From the NCBI GenBank assembly GCA_963815325.1, contig CAWFGG010000005.1, forward strand, positions 186,001 through 250,000: a stretch of 64,000 bases of DNA, in the 5' to 3' direction. Under the pieces are notes generated by a model, which made no database searches, was not told the DNA's origin, and saw only the letters and a list, made by a program, of their open reading frames with translations. The DNA comes from JABDII01 sp963815325 (lineage in GTDB: Bacteria; Gemmatimonadota; Gemmatimonadetes; Gemmatimonadales; GWC2-71-9). Both the position numbers and the translations under genes were made by a program. Shown here piece after piece: positions 54,643 to 62,812 of this stretch (position 1 is its first letter; every line of letters starts with the position of its first letter).

Positions 54643-56339
54643 GCAGCAGCGTCCTCCACATTGCGTTGTGCCGGAAGGAAAATAGTAAAGGTCGTCCCGA
54701 CTCCGGCCTGGGTATCGACGAGCACCAACCCCCGGTGGGCCTCGACCGCCCGCTGGACGATGGCCAGCCCCAGCCCGGTGCCGCCTTTCCGGCCCGTCAC
54801 GAACGGCTGGAAGATACGGTCGAGGACGGCCGAAGGGATCCCCGGTCCGTCGTCTTCCACCTGGATGCGGACCGGCTGCTCGATACCGCTCCCGATCGGC
54901 AGGTCCGCGGCATGACCGACGCCGAAGCTGACCCGGATGTGCACAGGACCCGTGGCGGCTTGCGCGGCATTCAGGAGGAGATTGGCCACGATCCGGTGCA
55001 GCAGGTCCTCGTCCGCTTGTACGAACGTCGGCTCGCCCTCGATGACGATCTTCGCGTCGCCGACATCGGGGTGGGCTTGGACCAACCGCGAAGCGGCCTC
55101 GATGACCGACCGCAGATCCACGTCCTGGGACTGCGCCACCCGTACCCTGGAGAAATCGAGAAACTCACTGAGCAGCCGCGTCAGCCGGTCGGTCTCCCGC
55201 ACGATCAGATCGGCCAGCACCTGATCGTCCTCGTCGGCCTGGGCGGTCTTGGCCAGTTGCTCCACCGAGCTCCGAATGGAGGATAGCGGGTTCCGAATCT
55301 CATGGGCCAACGAGGCGCTCAGCGCCGCGACGGCTTCCAGTCGTTCGGCGCGGCGATGCAGCTCGTCGAGTCGCTTGGAGGCCGAGATATCCGTGAAGAG
55401 GGCCGTGACCGACTGGCCCGCGCCCGTCGCGCGCGCGAAGGTGGTCGTTGTGAGACCGATGGGAAACCTGCTCCCGTCCAGCCGCGTAATTGCCCCTTCG
55501 CCACGGCTCACCCTCTCACCGCTTCGCGCCCCCGCCTCGAGCGCGGCCCACAACTCGGCCGAGCGCTGTTTCAGGACATCGAGGAATGGTCGGCCCAACA
55601 TCACCGCCGCATTCACCTGGAGCAATTGCTCCGCCATCGGGTTGATGAAAGCCAACCGCCCCGTGCTGTCCACCGTCAGAACGCCGGATCGGATGTTGTA
55701 CAGAATTTCATCCGCTTCGAGCTTGATCCGGCGCAGCTCGCTCTCGAGGGACACCTGCTCGGCCCCGGCCTGCCGCAGCCGGGTACCGAGTGCCGAGATG
55801 ATGGCGTATACCGCCAGAAACACGGCCACCTGACCCCACACGCCAAGATCGGGCATGCGCGGCGTGGGCCACATGACCTCCGCCAGGTAGAGCGACGAGG
55901 CCAGGAGAGCAACGAGGAATCCCGGTAGCGGAGGCATCAGCACGGCATAGGCCGCGATCAGAACGACGTAGAGCGCCGTTGCCGGGCTCTCGCCACCGCC
56001 CGAGGAATAGACCAGGGTGGCCACCAAGCCGAGGTCGACCAGCGCCTGGACGAAGAGGAAGAACAACCCCGGCTGAGCGCCTCGCACCCACACCAGCCAC
56101 CAGGAGTACGCGGTGACGGTGAAGCCTATGAGCACCACGATGCTGACAAGAAACGACGCGTCCGGCGCGCGCGTCCAGAGCACGGCTGCGCTCAACAACG
56201 CGGCTACCGCGAGGACCATCCGGGCCGCGAAGAGCCAGGACATCATGGTCCGTTGGCTGGGCAGCGTCCGGCCTGTCCCGGCGGTGTGCGGGCCAGGAGA
56301 CGCTGGCTCAGCCACCGGCGTGGATTGCTCAGGTGTCAT
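54639..56339 (-). CDS. pilS: Sensor histidine kinase PilS
   Basis: The product has 566 residues. The N-terminal part (about 35-195) has six membrane helices (ARMVLAVAALLSAAVLW, FLVSIVVLIGFTVTAYSWWLVWV, LFFLFVQALVDLGLVATLVYSSGG, VLIAAYAVLMPPLPGFLVALLASSLYLAE). A PAS domain follows (SGVLTVDSTGRLAFINPMAEQLL), then the H-box SASLAHEIRNPLSSIRSS and HATPase boxes (NLLLNAAQAATG, VEDDGPGIP, GGTGLGLAIVQRAVEAHRG). Six helices with PAS match PilS of T4P systems, which in Pseudomonas senses pilin levels in the membrane. It has its own promoter. Confidence 0.9.
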   Translation of the reverse strand: MTPEQSTPVAEPASPGPHTAGTGRTLPSQRTMMSWLFAARMVLAVAALLSAAVLWTRAPDASFLVSIVVLIGFTVTAYSWWLVWVRGAQPGLFFLFVQALVDLGLVATLVYSSGGGESPATALYVVLIAAYAVLMPPLPGFLVALLASSLYLAEVMWPTPRMPDLGVWGQVAVFLAVYAIISALGTRLRQAGAEQVSLESELRRIKLEADEILYNIRSGVLTVDSTGRLAFINPMAEQLLQVNAAVMLGRPFLDVLKQRSAELWAALEAGARSGERVSRGEGAITRLDGSRFPIGLTTTTFARATGAGQSVTALFTDISASKRLDELHRRAERLEAVAALSASLAHEIRNPLSSIRSSVEQLAKTAQADEDDQVLADLIVRETDRLTRLLSEFLDFSRVRVAQSQDVDLRSVIEAASRLVQAHPDVGDAKIVIEGEPTFVQADEDLLHRIVANLLLNAAQAATGPVHIRVSFGVGHAADLPIGSGIEQPVRIQVEDDGPGIPSAVLDRIFQPFVTGRKGGTGLGLAIVQRAVEAHRGLVLVDTQAGVGTTFTIFLPAQRNVEDAAA

Positions 56340-56394
56340 GTACCCTCGGAGACAGGGAGCAGGCGCAAGGCAGTCCGCCGGTCACCCGGAGTGC

Positions 56395-56424
56395 ATAATA
56401 GGAAGAGCGCGCCGCGGCAGGCAA
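56395..56424 (-). promoter_or_regulatory. Sigma70-type promoter of pilSR
   Basis: Reading leftward, TTGCCT (56419-56424), 18 nt, TATTAT (56395-56400). It lies about 55 nt upstream of the pilS start codon at 56339. Confidence 0.6.
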
Positions 56425-56436
56425 GCGAGGCAAAGG

Positions 56437-57087
56437 CTACCACGCGGCCAATTGCCGCAGTACATCGGCGTCGAGACGATGCCCGCCGTCGAATGTGATG
56501 ACATCATGCGGGATGCCGAAGGACGCAAATCTCGCGATCTCCTTCCTCAAAACGTCACCCTTCACATAGCTGTCCTTCGTTCCCACCACCACGGTGAACC
56601 GGATCTGGGCCAGTTGTTCCCTGGCACTCCTCATCTCGTCATCCGGCAACAGCGGACCTCCCCACAGCACGATCCGATCGGGCCGCACCTGACCGTGCGC
56701 CGCCCAGCGGCACACCGTGGCCGTTCCCTGGGAGAAGCCCAGGGCCGTCAGACGCAGCCCGTCCCGGCGCGTCTTGGCGAGGATATGACGGTAGAGTGTA
56801 TCGAGGAAGCCCACGTAGTCCGCGATCTCATGGGTCCGGGCTTCACGGGTCATCCAGCTCGCGCCGACCGGTCCGCTCTGGCCCTGGAGGTAGAAACGCG
56901 ACAGGCCTTCAGGAGCCACAATGAGCCGCCCGGGAGCCCTGAGCGGCTCGAATTCCATCACAAAGTTGGCCGCGAGCTGGCCATAGCCGTGGCACACCAT
57001 CCAGCAGTCCCGGACGGATTCATCGAGCGTACCGAGGGTGGCGTAGCGAGCCGTGCGGGGAATCGGAAGGGTCCGCTCAGTCGGCAT
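56437..57087 (-). CDS. Alpha/beta-hydrolase, phospholipase/carboxylesterase type
   Basis: About 216 residues from ATG 57087, chosen for a GGAG site 8 nt upstream; an earlier ATG at 57123 is possible. The nucleophile elbow is ALGFSQGTATVCRW, the acid lies in VVVGTKDSYV and the histidine in FDGGHRLDADVL, so the catalytic triad is complete. The oxyanion region is VCHGYGQLAANF. It resembles serine esterases of the phospholipase/carboxylesterase group. The substrate is unknown. No signal peptide is visible. Confidence 0.82.
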   Translation of the reverse strand: MPTERTLPIPRTARYATLGTLDESVRDCWMVCHGYGQLAANFVMEFEPLRAPGRLIVAPEGLSRFYLQGQSGPVGASWMTREARTHEIADYVGFLDTLYRHILAKTRRDGLRLTALGFSQGTATVCRWAAHGQVRPDRIVLWGGPLLPDDEMRSAREQLAQIRFTVVVGTKDSYVKGDVLRKEIARFASFGIPHDVITFDGGHRLDADVLRQLAAW

Positions 57088-57228
57088 GCCCGGACTCCGG
57101 ATTGGGGTGGACAGCACCTCCATCACCGCGCTTGGTCGCGCAGCCACATGGCAAAGATAGAGGGGTTGACCCGAAGTCTGGCGGCCGGCAGCTTCCCGGG
57201 CAGCGTTCACTCACTTGGAGCATGTGAC

Positions 57229-57690
57229 ATGCGTCGCCTCGTGGTCTTGGCATGCCTCGGCGTGGTGGCCGCCCCAGCGGCGGCCGCCCAATCAGCCGAA
57301 TCGGACGTCATGACGGTCATCACCGGCCTGTTCGACGGCATGCGGGCCGGCGACAGCGCCGCCGTTCGTGCGGCCTTCGCCCCGGACGCCCGCCTCATGA
57401 CGGCGTTCGAACGTGACGGCGTTCCGACACTCCGGGCCGGGTCCCTCGAGCAATTCATCGCCCTGGTCGGGAGCCCCCATGACGACATCTGGGACGAGCG
57501 GATCTGGGGGACCGACGTGCGGATCGACGGTCTGCTCGCGACCGTGTGGACCGACTACGCCTTCTACCTCGGCGAGAAATTCAGCCACTGCGGGGTCGAC
57601 GCGTTCCAGCTGTTCCACGGCGCGGCAGGTTGGCAGATCGTGCACTTGATCGATACCCGACGCACCGAAGGCTGTACCAACGACGGATAA
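57229..57690 (+). CDS. Secreted NTF2-like (DUF4440-type) protein
   Basis: The product has 153 residues. A signal peptide of 20 residues ends in AAAAQS. The rest is a cone-fold NTF2/SnoaL-like domain (SDVMTVITGLFDGMRAGDSAAVRAAFAPDARLMTAF, LLATVWTDYAFYLGEKFSHCGVDAFQLFHGAAGWQIVHLIDTRR) with two Cys that may pair (FSHCG and EGCTN). It could be an enzyme or a binding protein. The start is ATG 57229, with GGAG 10 nt upstream. Confidence 0.82.
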   Translation: MRRLVVLACLGVVAAPAAAAQSAESDVMTVITGLFDGMRAGDSAAVRAAFAPDARLMTAFERDGVPTLRAGSLEQFIALVGSPHDDIWDERIWGTDVRIDGLLATVWTDYAFYLGEKFSHCGVDAFQLFHGAAGWQIVHLIDTRRTEGCTNDG

Positions 57691-57695
57691 TCGGC

Positions 57696-57711
57696 CGCGA
57701 TCCGGATCGCG
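57696..57711. promoter_or_regulatory. Perfect 16-bp palindrome before the UPF0182 gene
   Basis: CGCGATCCGGATCGCG lies 16 bp upstream of an extended -10 TGC-TATCCT (57727-57735), so it covers the -35 position. The gene starts at 57764. A repressor or activator dimer could bind here, but because the palindrome is GC-rich a chance match or a transcript hairpin is also possible. Confidence 0.4.
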
Positions 57712-57763
57712 CCGGGCCGCGAACGGTGCTATCCTTGGTGCGACCCCATCCCCGAACGGACCG

Positions 57764-60508
57764 ATGCCTCATACCATTCGCCGGGCGGTCATTGTCGCCC
57801 TCGTCGTAGGTTTCGTCCTGCTTCTCGCCATCCCCGGGGCGATTTCACTCTACGTAGACTGGCTCTGGTTCGAGGGGCTTCGATTCGAGCGCGTGTTCAC
57901 GACGGAGCTGGTGACCCAGCTCGCGCTCTTTGCCGGTGCCGGGCTCGTCGTGTTCGGAGTGCTCTGGGCCAATCTCCGGCTGGCGCAACGGGGACTCGTG
58001 CCCGACCCCATCTTGGTCAAGTTCAATCCGAACGCCCCGCGTCTCAACGTGACGGCGTTGCTCGGGCGCTTGGCCATCCCGACTGCCCTGGTCCTCGCGT
58101 TCCTAACGGCCCTTCCCCTGACAGGGAATTGGCTGTCGGTGATGCAGTTCATTCATCGCACGCCGTTCGGAGTGGCCGACCCGATCTTCGGACGCGACAT
58201 CGGCTACTATGTGTTCGTCTTGCCCTTGCTCAGCACCGGTTTGGGCTTGGTGCTGGCACTGCTCATCCTCAGCCTGGCCCTGAGCGTTCCGCTCTATTGG
58301 TTGAGGGGTGACGTCGTCATCAACGGTCGCCGTGTTCGCGTGGAGCCATCCGCCGGCCTACACCTCGGCATCCTCGTTGCCCTCGTCTTCCTGACACTCG
58401 GGATCCAAACCTGGTTCGTCCACATTCCCAGCCTCCTCTTCTCCACCACCGGCCCGCTGGTGGGCGCCAGCTATGCCGACCTCCACGCAAGCCTGCCTGC
58501 GCTGCGACTATCGGCAGTGATTGCCCTGCTGGCGGCGGGGTTCGTCCTGGTCGGCGCCATCCGTGGTACCGTGGCCTGGAACGCCACGCTGTCCCTCGCG
58601 GCGTATCTCCTCGTCGTGGTCGTGGGACAGGGCATCGTGCCCAGCGCCGTGCAGAAGCTGTTCGTCGATCCGACGGAGCTGACCCGGGAGACGCCCTATC
58701 TCGCCCACCATATCGAGGCGACTCGCCGCGCGTGGGAGCTGGACAGCGTGGAGACGCTCGACCTGCGCGGCGAAGCCCAACTCACCCGCGACGACATCGC
58801 GGCCAACGCTCCCACCATCGAGAACGTGCGCCTGTGGGATCGCGACCCACTGCTCCAGACCTTCGGACAGCTCCAGGAAATCCGCACGTATTACGACTTC
58901 ATCTCGGTCGATGACGACCGGTACTGGATCGACGGGAAGTACCGGCAGGTCATGCTGTCGCCGCGCGAGCTGAATCCGGCATCGTTGCCGACCCGCACGT
59001 TCATCAACGAACATCTCGTCTTCACCCACGGCATGGGAGTTACCCTGGGGCCGGTGAACCAGGTGACGGAGGAGGGCCTGCCGGTCCTGTTCATTCAGGA
59101 CCTGCCCCCGGCCTCGAAGGTGTCGCTCCAGGTCACTCGGCCGCAGATCTACTTTGGTGAGTTGTCCCAGCAGTACGTGTTCGTCAACACCCGCCGGGAG
59201 GAGTTCGACTACCCCTCCGGAGATGCCAACGTGTTCACGGCATATGAGGGAACGGCCGGGATCTCCATCGGAGGGCCGCTGCGCCGCGGGCTCCTGGCGT
59301 GGCATTTCCGGTCGATGAACATCCTTCTCTCGGGCGACCTCACGGCCGAGTCGCGCATCTTGTTTTATCGCAACATCGTCGACCGGACGCGCCGGGCCCT
59401 GCCCTTCCTCCGGCTCGACCACGACCCCTACGTCGTAGTCACCGACGCGGGCGAGCTCAAGTGGATCCTCGACGGCTACACGGCCACCAGCCGCTATCCC
59501 TACTCCCAGCGACTGGCCGACGGCACCAGCTACATGCGGAACAGCGTCAAGGTGGTGCTCGACGCCTACAACGGCGACGTGGTCGCGTACATCGCCGAGC
59601 CCGACGATCCGCTCATTCGAACCTACGACCGGATCTTCCCGGGCATCTTCAAGCCGCTCGCCGAGCTGCCGGCCGACCTCCGGGCCCACCTGCGCTATCC
59701 GGAGGATCTGTACGGGATACAGGCATCGCTGTACACCACCTACCACATGGACGAGGCCGAAACCTTCTATCACCGCGAGGACCAGTGGCAGATCCCGGCG
59801 ATCGATCAGCGTGACCGGCCGGATCCATTCATGCGCCACATCGTGTTGCGCCTGCCGGAAGAAGACCAAGCCGAGTTCATCTTCATGACTCCATTCACCC
59901 CGCGCGGGAAGGACAATCTGGCCGCGTGGATGGTGGCGAGAAATGACGGCCCGCACTATGGGAAGCTCCGGGTGTACCAGTTCCCGCGGCAAAGCCTGGT
60001 GTTCGGCCCGCGTCAAATCGTCAATCGCATCAACCAAGACACCGAAGTGTCGCGCCAAACTTCGCTCTGGGACCAGCGGGGCTCGCAGGTCATTCGGGGC
60101 GAGCTCTTGGTGATTCCCATCGAGGAGTCGCTCATCTACGTCCAGCCGCTCTATCTGCGGGCGGAGGGGGGCCGCATTCCCGAGCTCAAGCGGGTCATCG
60201 TGGCCTACCAGAACCAAGTGGTGATGGAGGAGACGCTGGACCAGGCGCTGGCCATGCTGTTCGGCGCTCAGCGGCCGTCCACGGTCGGTCCGGCACCGGT
60301 GGCCGTTGCCGCCGCCGCCGCCGCCCCGGGCGCGACGACCGTTCAGGGGCTCACCGGCGGGGCCGCGGCCCTGATCCGCCAAGCGACCGACCACTACGCA
60401 CGTGCCATGGAGGCCCAGCGGGCCGGAGATTGGACCGCCTACGGCGAGTCGATCCGTCGCCTCGGCGAGGTCCTCGACCAACTTCGGAGCGCTGCCGCTG
60501 GACCGTGA
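57764..60508 (+). CDS. UPF0182 family membrane protein
   Basis: The product has 914 residues, the usual size of UPF0182/COG1615. Seven membrane helices lie in the first 310 residues (VALVVGFVLLLAIPGAISLYVDWLWFEGL at the start). A long extracytoplasmic region carries family patterns: ENVRLWDRDPLLQTFGQLQEIRTYYDF, NPASLPTRTFINEHLVFTHGMGVTLGPVN, YIQPLYL-like IYVQPLYLRAEGGRIPELKRVIVAY. The function of the family is unknown. The C-terminus has an Ala/Thr-rich linker and a helical end. It overlaps the exonuclease III gene by 4 nt (GTGA). Confidence 0.96.
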   Translation: MPHTIRRAVIVALVVGFVLLLAIPGAISLYVDWLWFEGLRFERVFTTELVTQLALFAGAGLVVFGVLWANLRLAQRGLVPDPILVKFNPNAPRLNVTALLGRLAIPTALVLAFLTALPLTGNWLSVMQFIHRTPFGVADPIFGRDIGYYVFVLPLLSTGLGLVLALLILSLALSVPLYWLRGDVVINGRRVRVEPSAGLHLGILVALVFLTLGIQTWFVHIPSLLFSTTGPLVGASYADLHASLPALRLSAVIALLAAGFVLVGAIRGTVAWNATLSLAAYLLVVVVGQGIVPSAVQKLFVDPTELTRETPYLAHHIEATRRAWELDSVETLDLRGEAQLTRDDIAANAPTIENVRLWDRDPLLQTFGQLQEIRTYYDFISVDDDRYWIDGKYRQVMLSPRELNPASLPTRTFINEHLVFTHGMGVTLGPVNQVTEEGLPVLFIQDLPPASKVSLQVTRPQIYFGELSQQYVFVNTRREEFDYPSGDANVFTAYEGTAGISIGGPLRRGLLAWHFRSMNILLSGDLTAESRILFYRNIVDRTRRALPFLRLDHDPYVVVTDAGELKWILDGYTATSRYPYSQRLADGTSYMRNSVKVVLDAYNGDVVAYIAEPDDPLIRTYDRIFPGIFKPLAELPADLRAHLRYPEDLYGIQASLYTTYHMDEAETFYHREDQWQIPAIDQRDRPDPFMRHIVLRLPEEDQAEFIFMTPFTPRGKDNLAAWMVARNDGPHYGKLRVYQFPRQSLVFGPRQIVNRINQDTEVSRQTSLWDQRGSQVIRGELLVIPIEESLIYVQPLYLRAEGGRIPELKRVIVAYQNQVVMEETLDQALAMLFGAQRPSTVGPAPVAVAAAAAAPGATTVQGLTGGAAALIRQATDHYARAMEAQRAGDWTAYGESIRRLGEVLDQLRSAAAGP

Positions 60509-61284
60509 AGATCATCTCCTGGAACGTCAACTCCATTCGGACCCGGCTCGAACGGACCCTGGCGCTGCTCGAGCGCCACCGCCCCGACGTCCTCTGCCTC
60601 CAGGAGACCAAGGTCCGCGACGAGGACTTCCCGATCGACGAGTTCTCGGCGATCGGCTACCACGCCCAGATCTTCGGTCAGAAGACCTACAACGGCGTCG
60701 CCATCCTGAGCCGGTCCCTGGCCTCCGACGTGTGCCACGGCTTCCCCGGCGATCCCGCGGCTGACCAGGCGCGGGTGATCGGCGGCACGGTCGACGGGGT
60801 CCAGATCCTCAACCTCTATGTGATCAATGGGGAATCGGTCGAGAGCCCGAAATTCCAGCTCAAGCTCCAGTGGCTGGATGCCGTGCTCCGCTGGCTCGAG
60901 CAGGATTTCGACCCGGGCCGGCCGCTCCTTCTCGTGGGCGATTTCAACGTGACACCCGACGATCACGACGTCCACGACCCCGAGAAGTGGCGCGGGCGGG
61001 TGCATTGCAGCGACGCCGAACGAGACCGAATCCGGCAACTCGTTGCCTGGGGGCTGGTGGATGTGACCCGGCGGCACCACCCCGGCGGAGGGCCGCACAC
61101 CTGGTGGGACTACCGCGGCGGCGCCTTCCATCGCGGCTGGGGGCTCCGCATCGACCTGGCGCTGGCGAGCGAGCCGGTGGCATCGCGCTGCCGGAGCGTC
61201 GAGATTGACCGGGACGAGCGCAAGCCGTCGAGCGGCGAGGGCAAGCCGAGCGATCACGCGCCGCTGATCGTCCACCTCAACTAG
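60505..61284 (+). CDS. xth: Exodeoxyribonuclease III
   Basis: The product has 259 residues from a GTG in a GTGA overlap with the UPF0182 gene. It has the endonuclease/exonuclease/phosphatase fold: IISWNVNSIRTR, CLQETKVRDEDFP with catalytic Glu, LNLYVINGE, VGDFNVTPDDHDVHDPEKW, TWWDYRGGAFHRGWGLRIDLALAS and SDHAPLIV with catalytic Asp-His. It should cut at abasic sites and remove 3' blocks in base excision repair. The sequence is intact and of normal length. Confidence 0.96.
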   Translation: MKIISWNVNSIRTRLERTLALLERHRPDVLCLQETKVRDEDFPIDEFSAIGYHAQIFGQKTYNGVAILSRSLASDVCHGFPGDPAADQARVIGGTVDGVQILNLYVINGESVESPKFQLKLQWLDAVLRWLEQDFDPGRPLLLVGDFNVTPDDHDVHDPEKWRGRVHCSDAERDRIRQLVAWGLVDVTRRHHPGGGPHTWWDYRGGAFHRGWGLRIDLALASEPVASRCRSVEIDRDERKPSSGEGKPSDHAPLIVHLN

Positions 61285-61290
61285 GCGCGG

Positions 61291-62658
61291 CTAGGCAACG
61301 TACACCGTCTTTACGTTGACGAATTCCCGTATCCCGAACATCCCCAGCTCGCGACCATACCCTGACTCCTTGACGCCTCCGAAGGGCAGCCGCGGATCGG
61401 ACCGGACGAAGGCATTCACGAAACAGCACCCGGCTTCGAGGCGCGTCGTGGCGATCAGTTCGCCGCGCTCGATGTCCCGGGTGAAGACGGCCGCCCCGAG
61501 TCCGAACGCCGTGTCGTTCGCGACCATGATGGCTTCGTCCTCATCGGCCACCGGTATGATGGCGGCCACCGGGCCGAAGAGTTCCTCTTCGTAGGCCGGC
61601 ATGCCCTTCGTGACGCTACTCAGCACCGTTGGCGGGTAGAACGCGCCCGGCGAGTCGGGAATCCTGCCACCCAGAAGCAGGCGGGCCCCGGCCGCGACAC
61701 TCCGCTCCACCTGCCGGTGGAGTTCCTCGCGGAGATCATGGCGGGCGAGCGGACCGAGCTCCACCGATTCCTCGGTCGGGTCACCCATGGTCTTCGACGC
61801 CATGCCGGCAACCATCCGGCGTTCGAACTCCGCCAGGATGGCTCGCGGGACGATGAACCGTTTGGCCGCAATACAACTCTGGCCGGTGTTGATCAGACGG
61901 CCCGTCACGCATGTCTCCGCCGCGCGATCGAGATCGGCGTCTTCCAAGATCACGTAAGGATCACTGCCCCCGAGCTCGAGCACGGTCTTCTTGAGCATGG
62001 TTCCAGCTTCGCGCGCGACGGCACGGCCGGCGGGCGTGCTTCCGGTCAGGGTGACGCCCCGAACCGCCGGATGGCCGATCAAGCCGGCCACGTGGGTGCT
62101 TCCGATGAGCAGGGTGCGGAACAAATGGTCGGGGGCGCCGGCTTCCCGCCACAGGCGCTCGATGGCGAGGGCGCACCCGGGGACATTGCTCGCGTGCTTG
62201 AGCGCCATGCCGTTCCCCGCCATGAGTGCCGGGGCCGCGGCGCGGAACACCTGCCAGAATGGAAAGTTCCAGGGCATGACCGCCAAGACCACGCCGAGTG
62301 GTTGATAGGCCACGAAACTCCGGCGCGCGTCGGTCGCGATGTGCTCCGGAGCGAGGAAGTCAGGGCCCCGCTCCGCGTAGTACTCGCACACCCAGGCACA
62401 CTTTTCCACTTCCGCCTTGCCCTGCGCGACCGGCTTGCCCATCTCAGCCGCCATCAGCCGGGCCAGGGGCACAGCCTCCCGGCGGAGGGCCTGCCCGGTC
62501 TTGGTCAGGAGCGCAGCGCGCTCGACCATGGCGCTCTCGCGCCAGGCCTGTTGGGCCCTGCCGATTTGGTCGAGGACGGCGGCCGCCGCCGCCGCGCTGA
62601 GCGCCGGGTAGGTTTCGAGGGTGTTCCCGGTCGTCGGGTCGATACTCGTGATGGTCAT
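61291..62658 (-). CDS. NAD(P)-dependent aldehyde dehydrogenase, succinate-semialdehyde type
   Basis: The product has 455 residues. Start ATG 62658 gives MTITSIDPTTG. The active site is complete: general base Glu in VLELGGSDPYVIL, nucleophile Cys in NTGQSCIAAKRF, Asn in MPWNFPFWQ and the cofactor loop GSTPAGRAVA. Its short length and the LPFGGVKESGYGRELG end match the succinate-semialdehyde/GabD-like subfamily. It oxidises an aldehyde to an acid; the true substrate is uncertain. It is convergent with xth, with only 6 nt between the stops. Confidence 0.92.
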   Translation of the reverse strand: MTITSIDPTTGNTLETYPALSAAAAAAVLDQIGRAQQAWRESAMVERAALLTKTGQALRREAVPLARLMAAEMGKPVAQGKAEVEKCAWVCEYYAERGPDFLAPEHIATDARRSFVAYQPLGVVLAVMPWNFPFWQVFRAAAPALMAGNGMALKHASNVPGCALAIERLWREAGAPDHLFRTLLIGSTHVAGLIGHPAVRGVTLTGSTPAGRAVAREAGTMLKKTVLELGGSDPYVILEDADLDRAAETCVTGRLINTGQSCIAAKRFIVPRAILAEFERRMVAGMASKTMGDPTEESVELGPLARHDLREELHRQVERSVAAGARLLLGGRIPDSPGAFYPPTVLSSVTKGMPAYEEELFGPVAAIIPVADEDEAIMVANDTAFGLGAAVFTRDIERGELIATTRLEAGCCFVNAFVRSDPRLPFGGVKESGYGRELGMFGIREFVNVKTVYVA

Positions 62659-62753
62659 GATAGGGACCTCCTCCCGGGTCAAAACTAGTTTCGGACCTGA
62701 GGAGGGCGCCATCGATACCACGCTGGGGCGGTAGGAAGCCGGAGGTCTGGAAA

Positions 62754-62791
62754 CCGATGGGGCCCGACCGCAAGCGGTCGGGCCCCATCGG
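62754..62791 (-). terminator. Long perfect hairpin, terminator of the pilC gene
   Basis: CCGATGGGGCCCGACCG and its exact complement form a 17-bp stem with a 4-nt loop (62771-62774). Reading leftward from pilC, the stem is followed by TTTCC. It separates pilC from the aldehyde dehydrogenase. Confidence 0.8.
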
Positions 62792-62812
62792 CCAGCGGAG
62801 AGAACGGCGTGC

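Noticed and set aside
58508..60481. 657-residue open frame on the minus strand
   Set aside because: Antisense shadow of the UPF0182 gene; His/Arg/Leu-rich low-complexity product with no recognisable domain.
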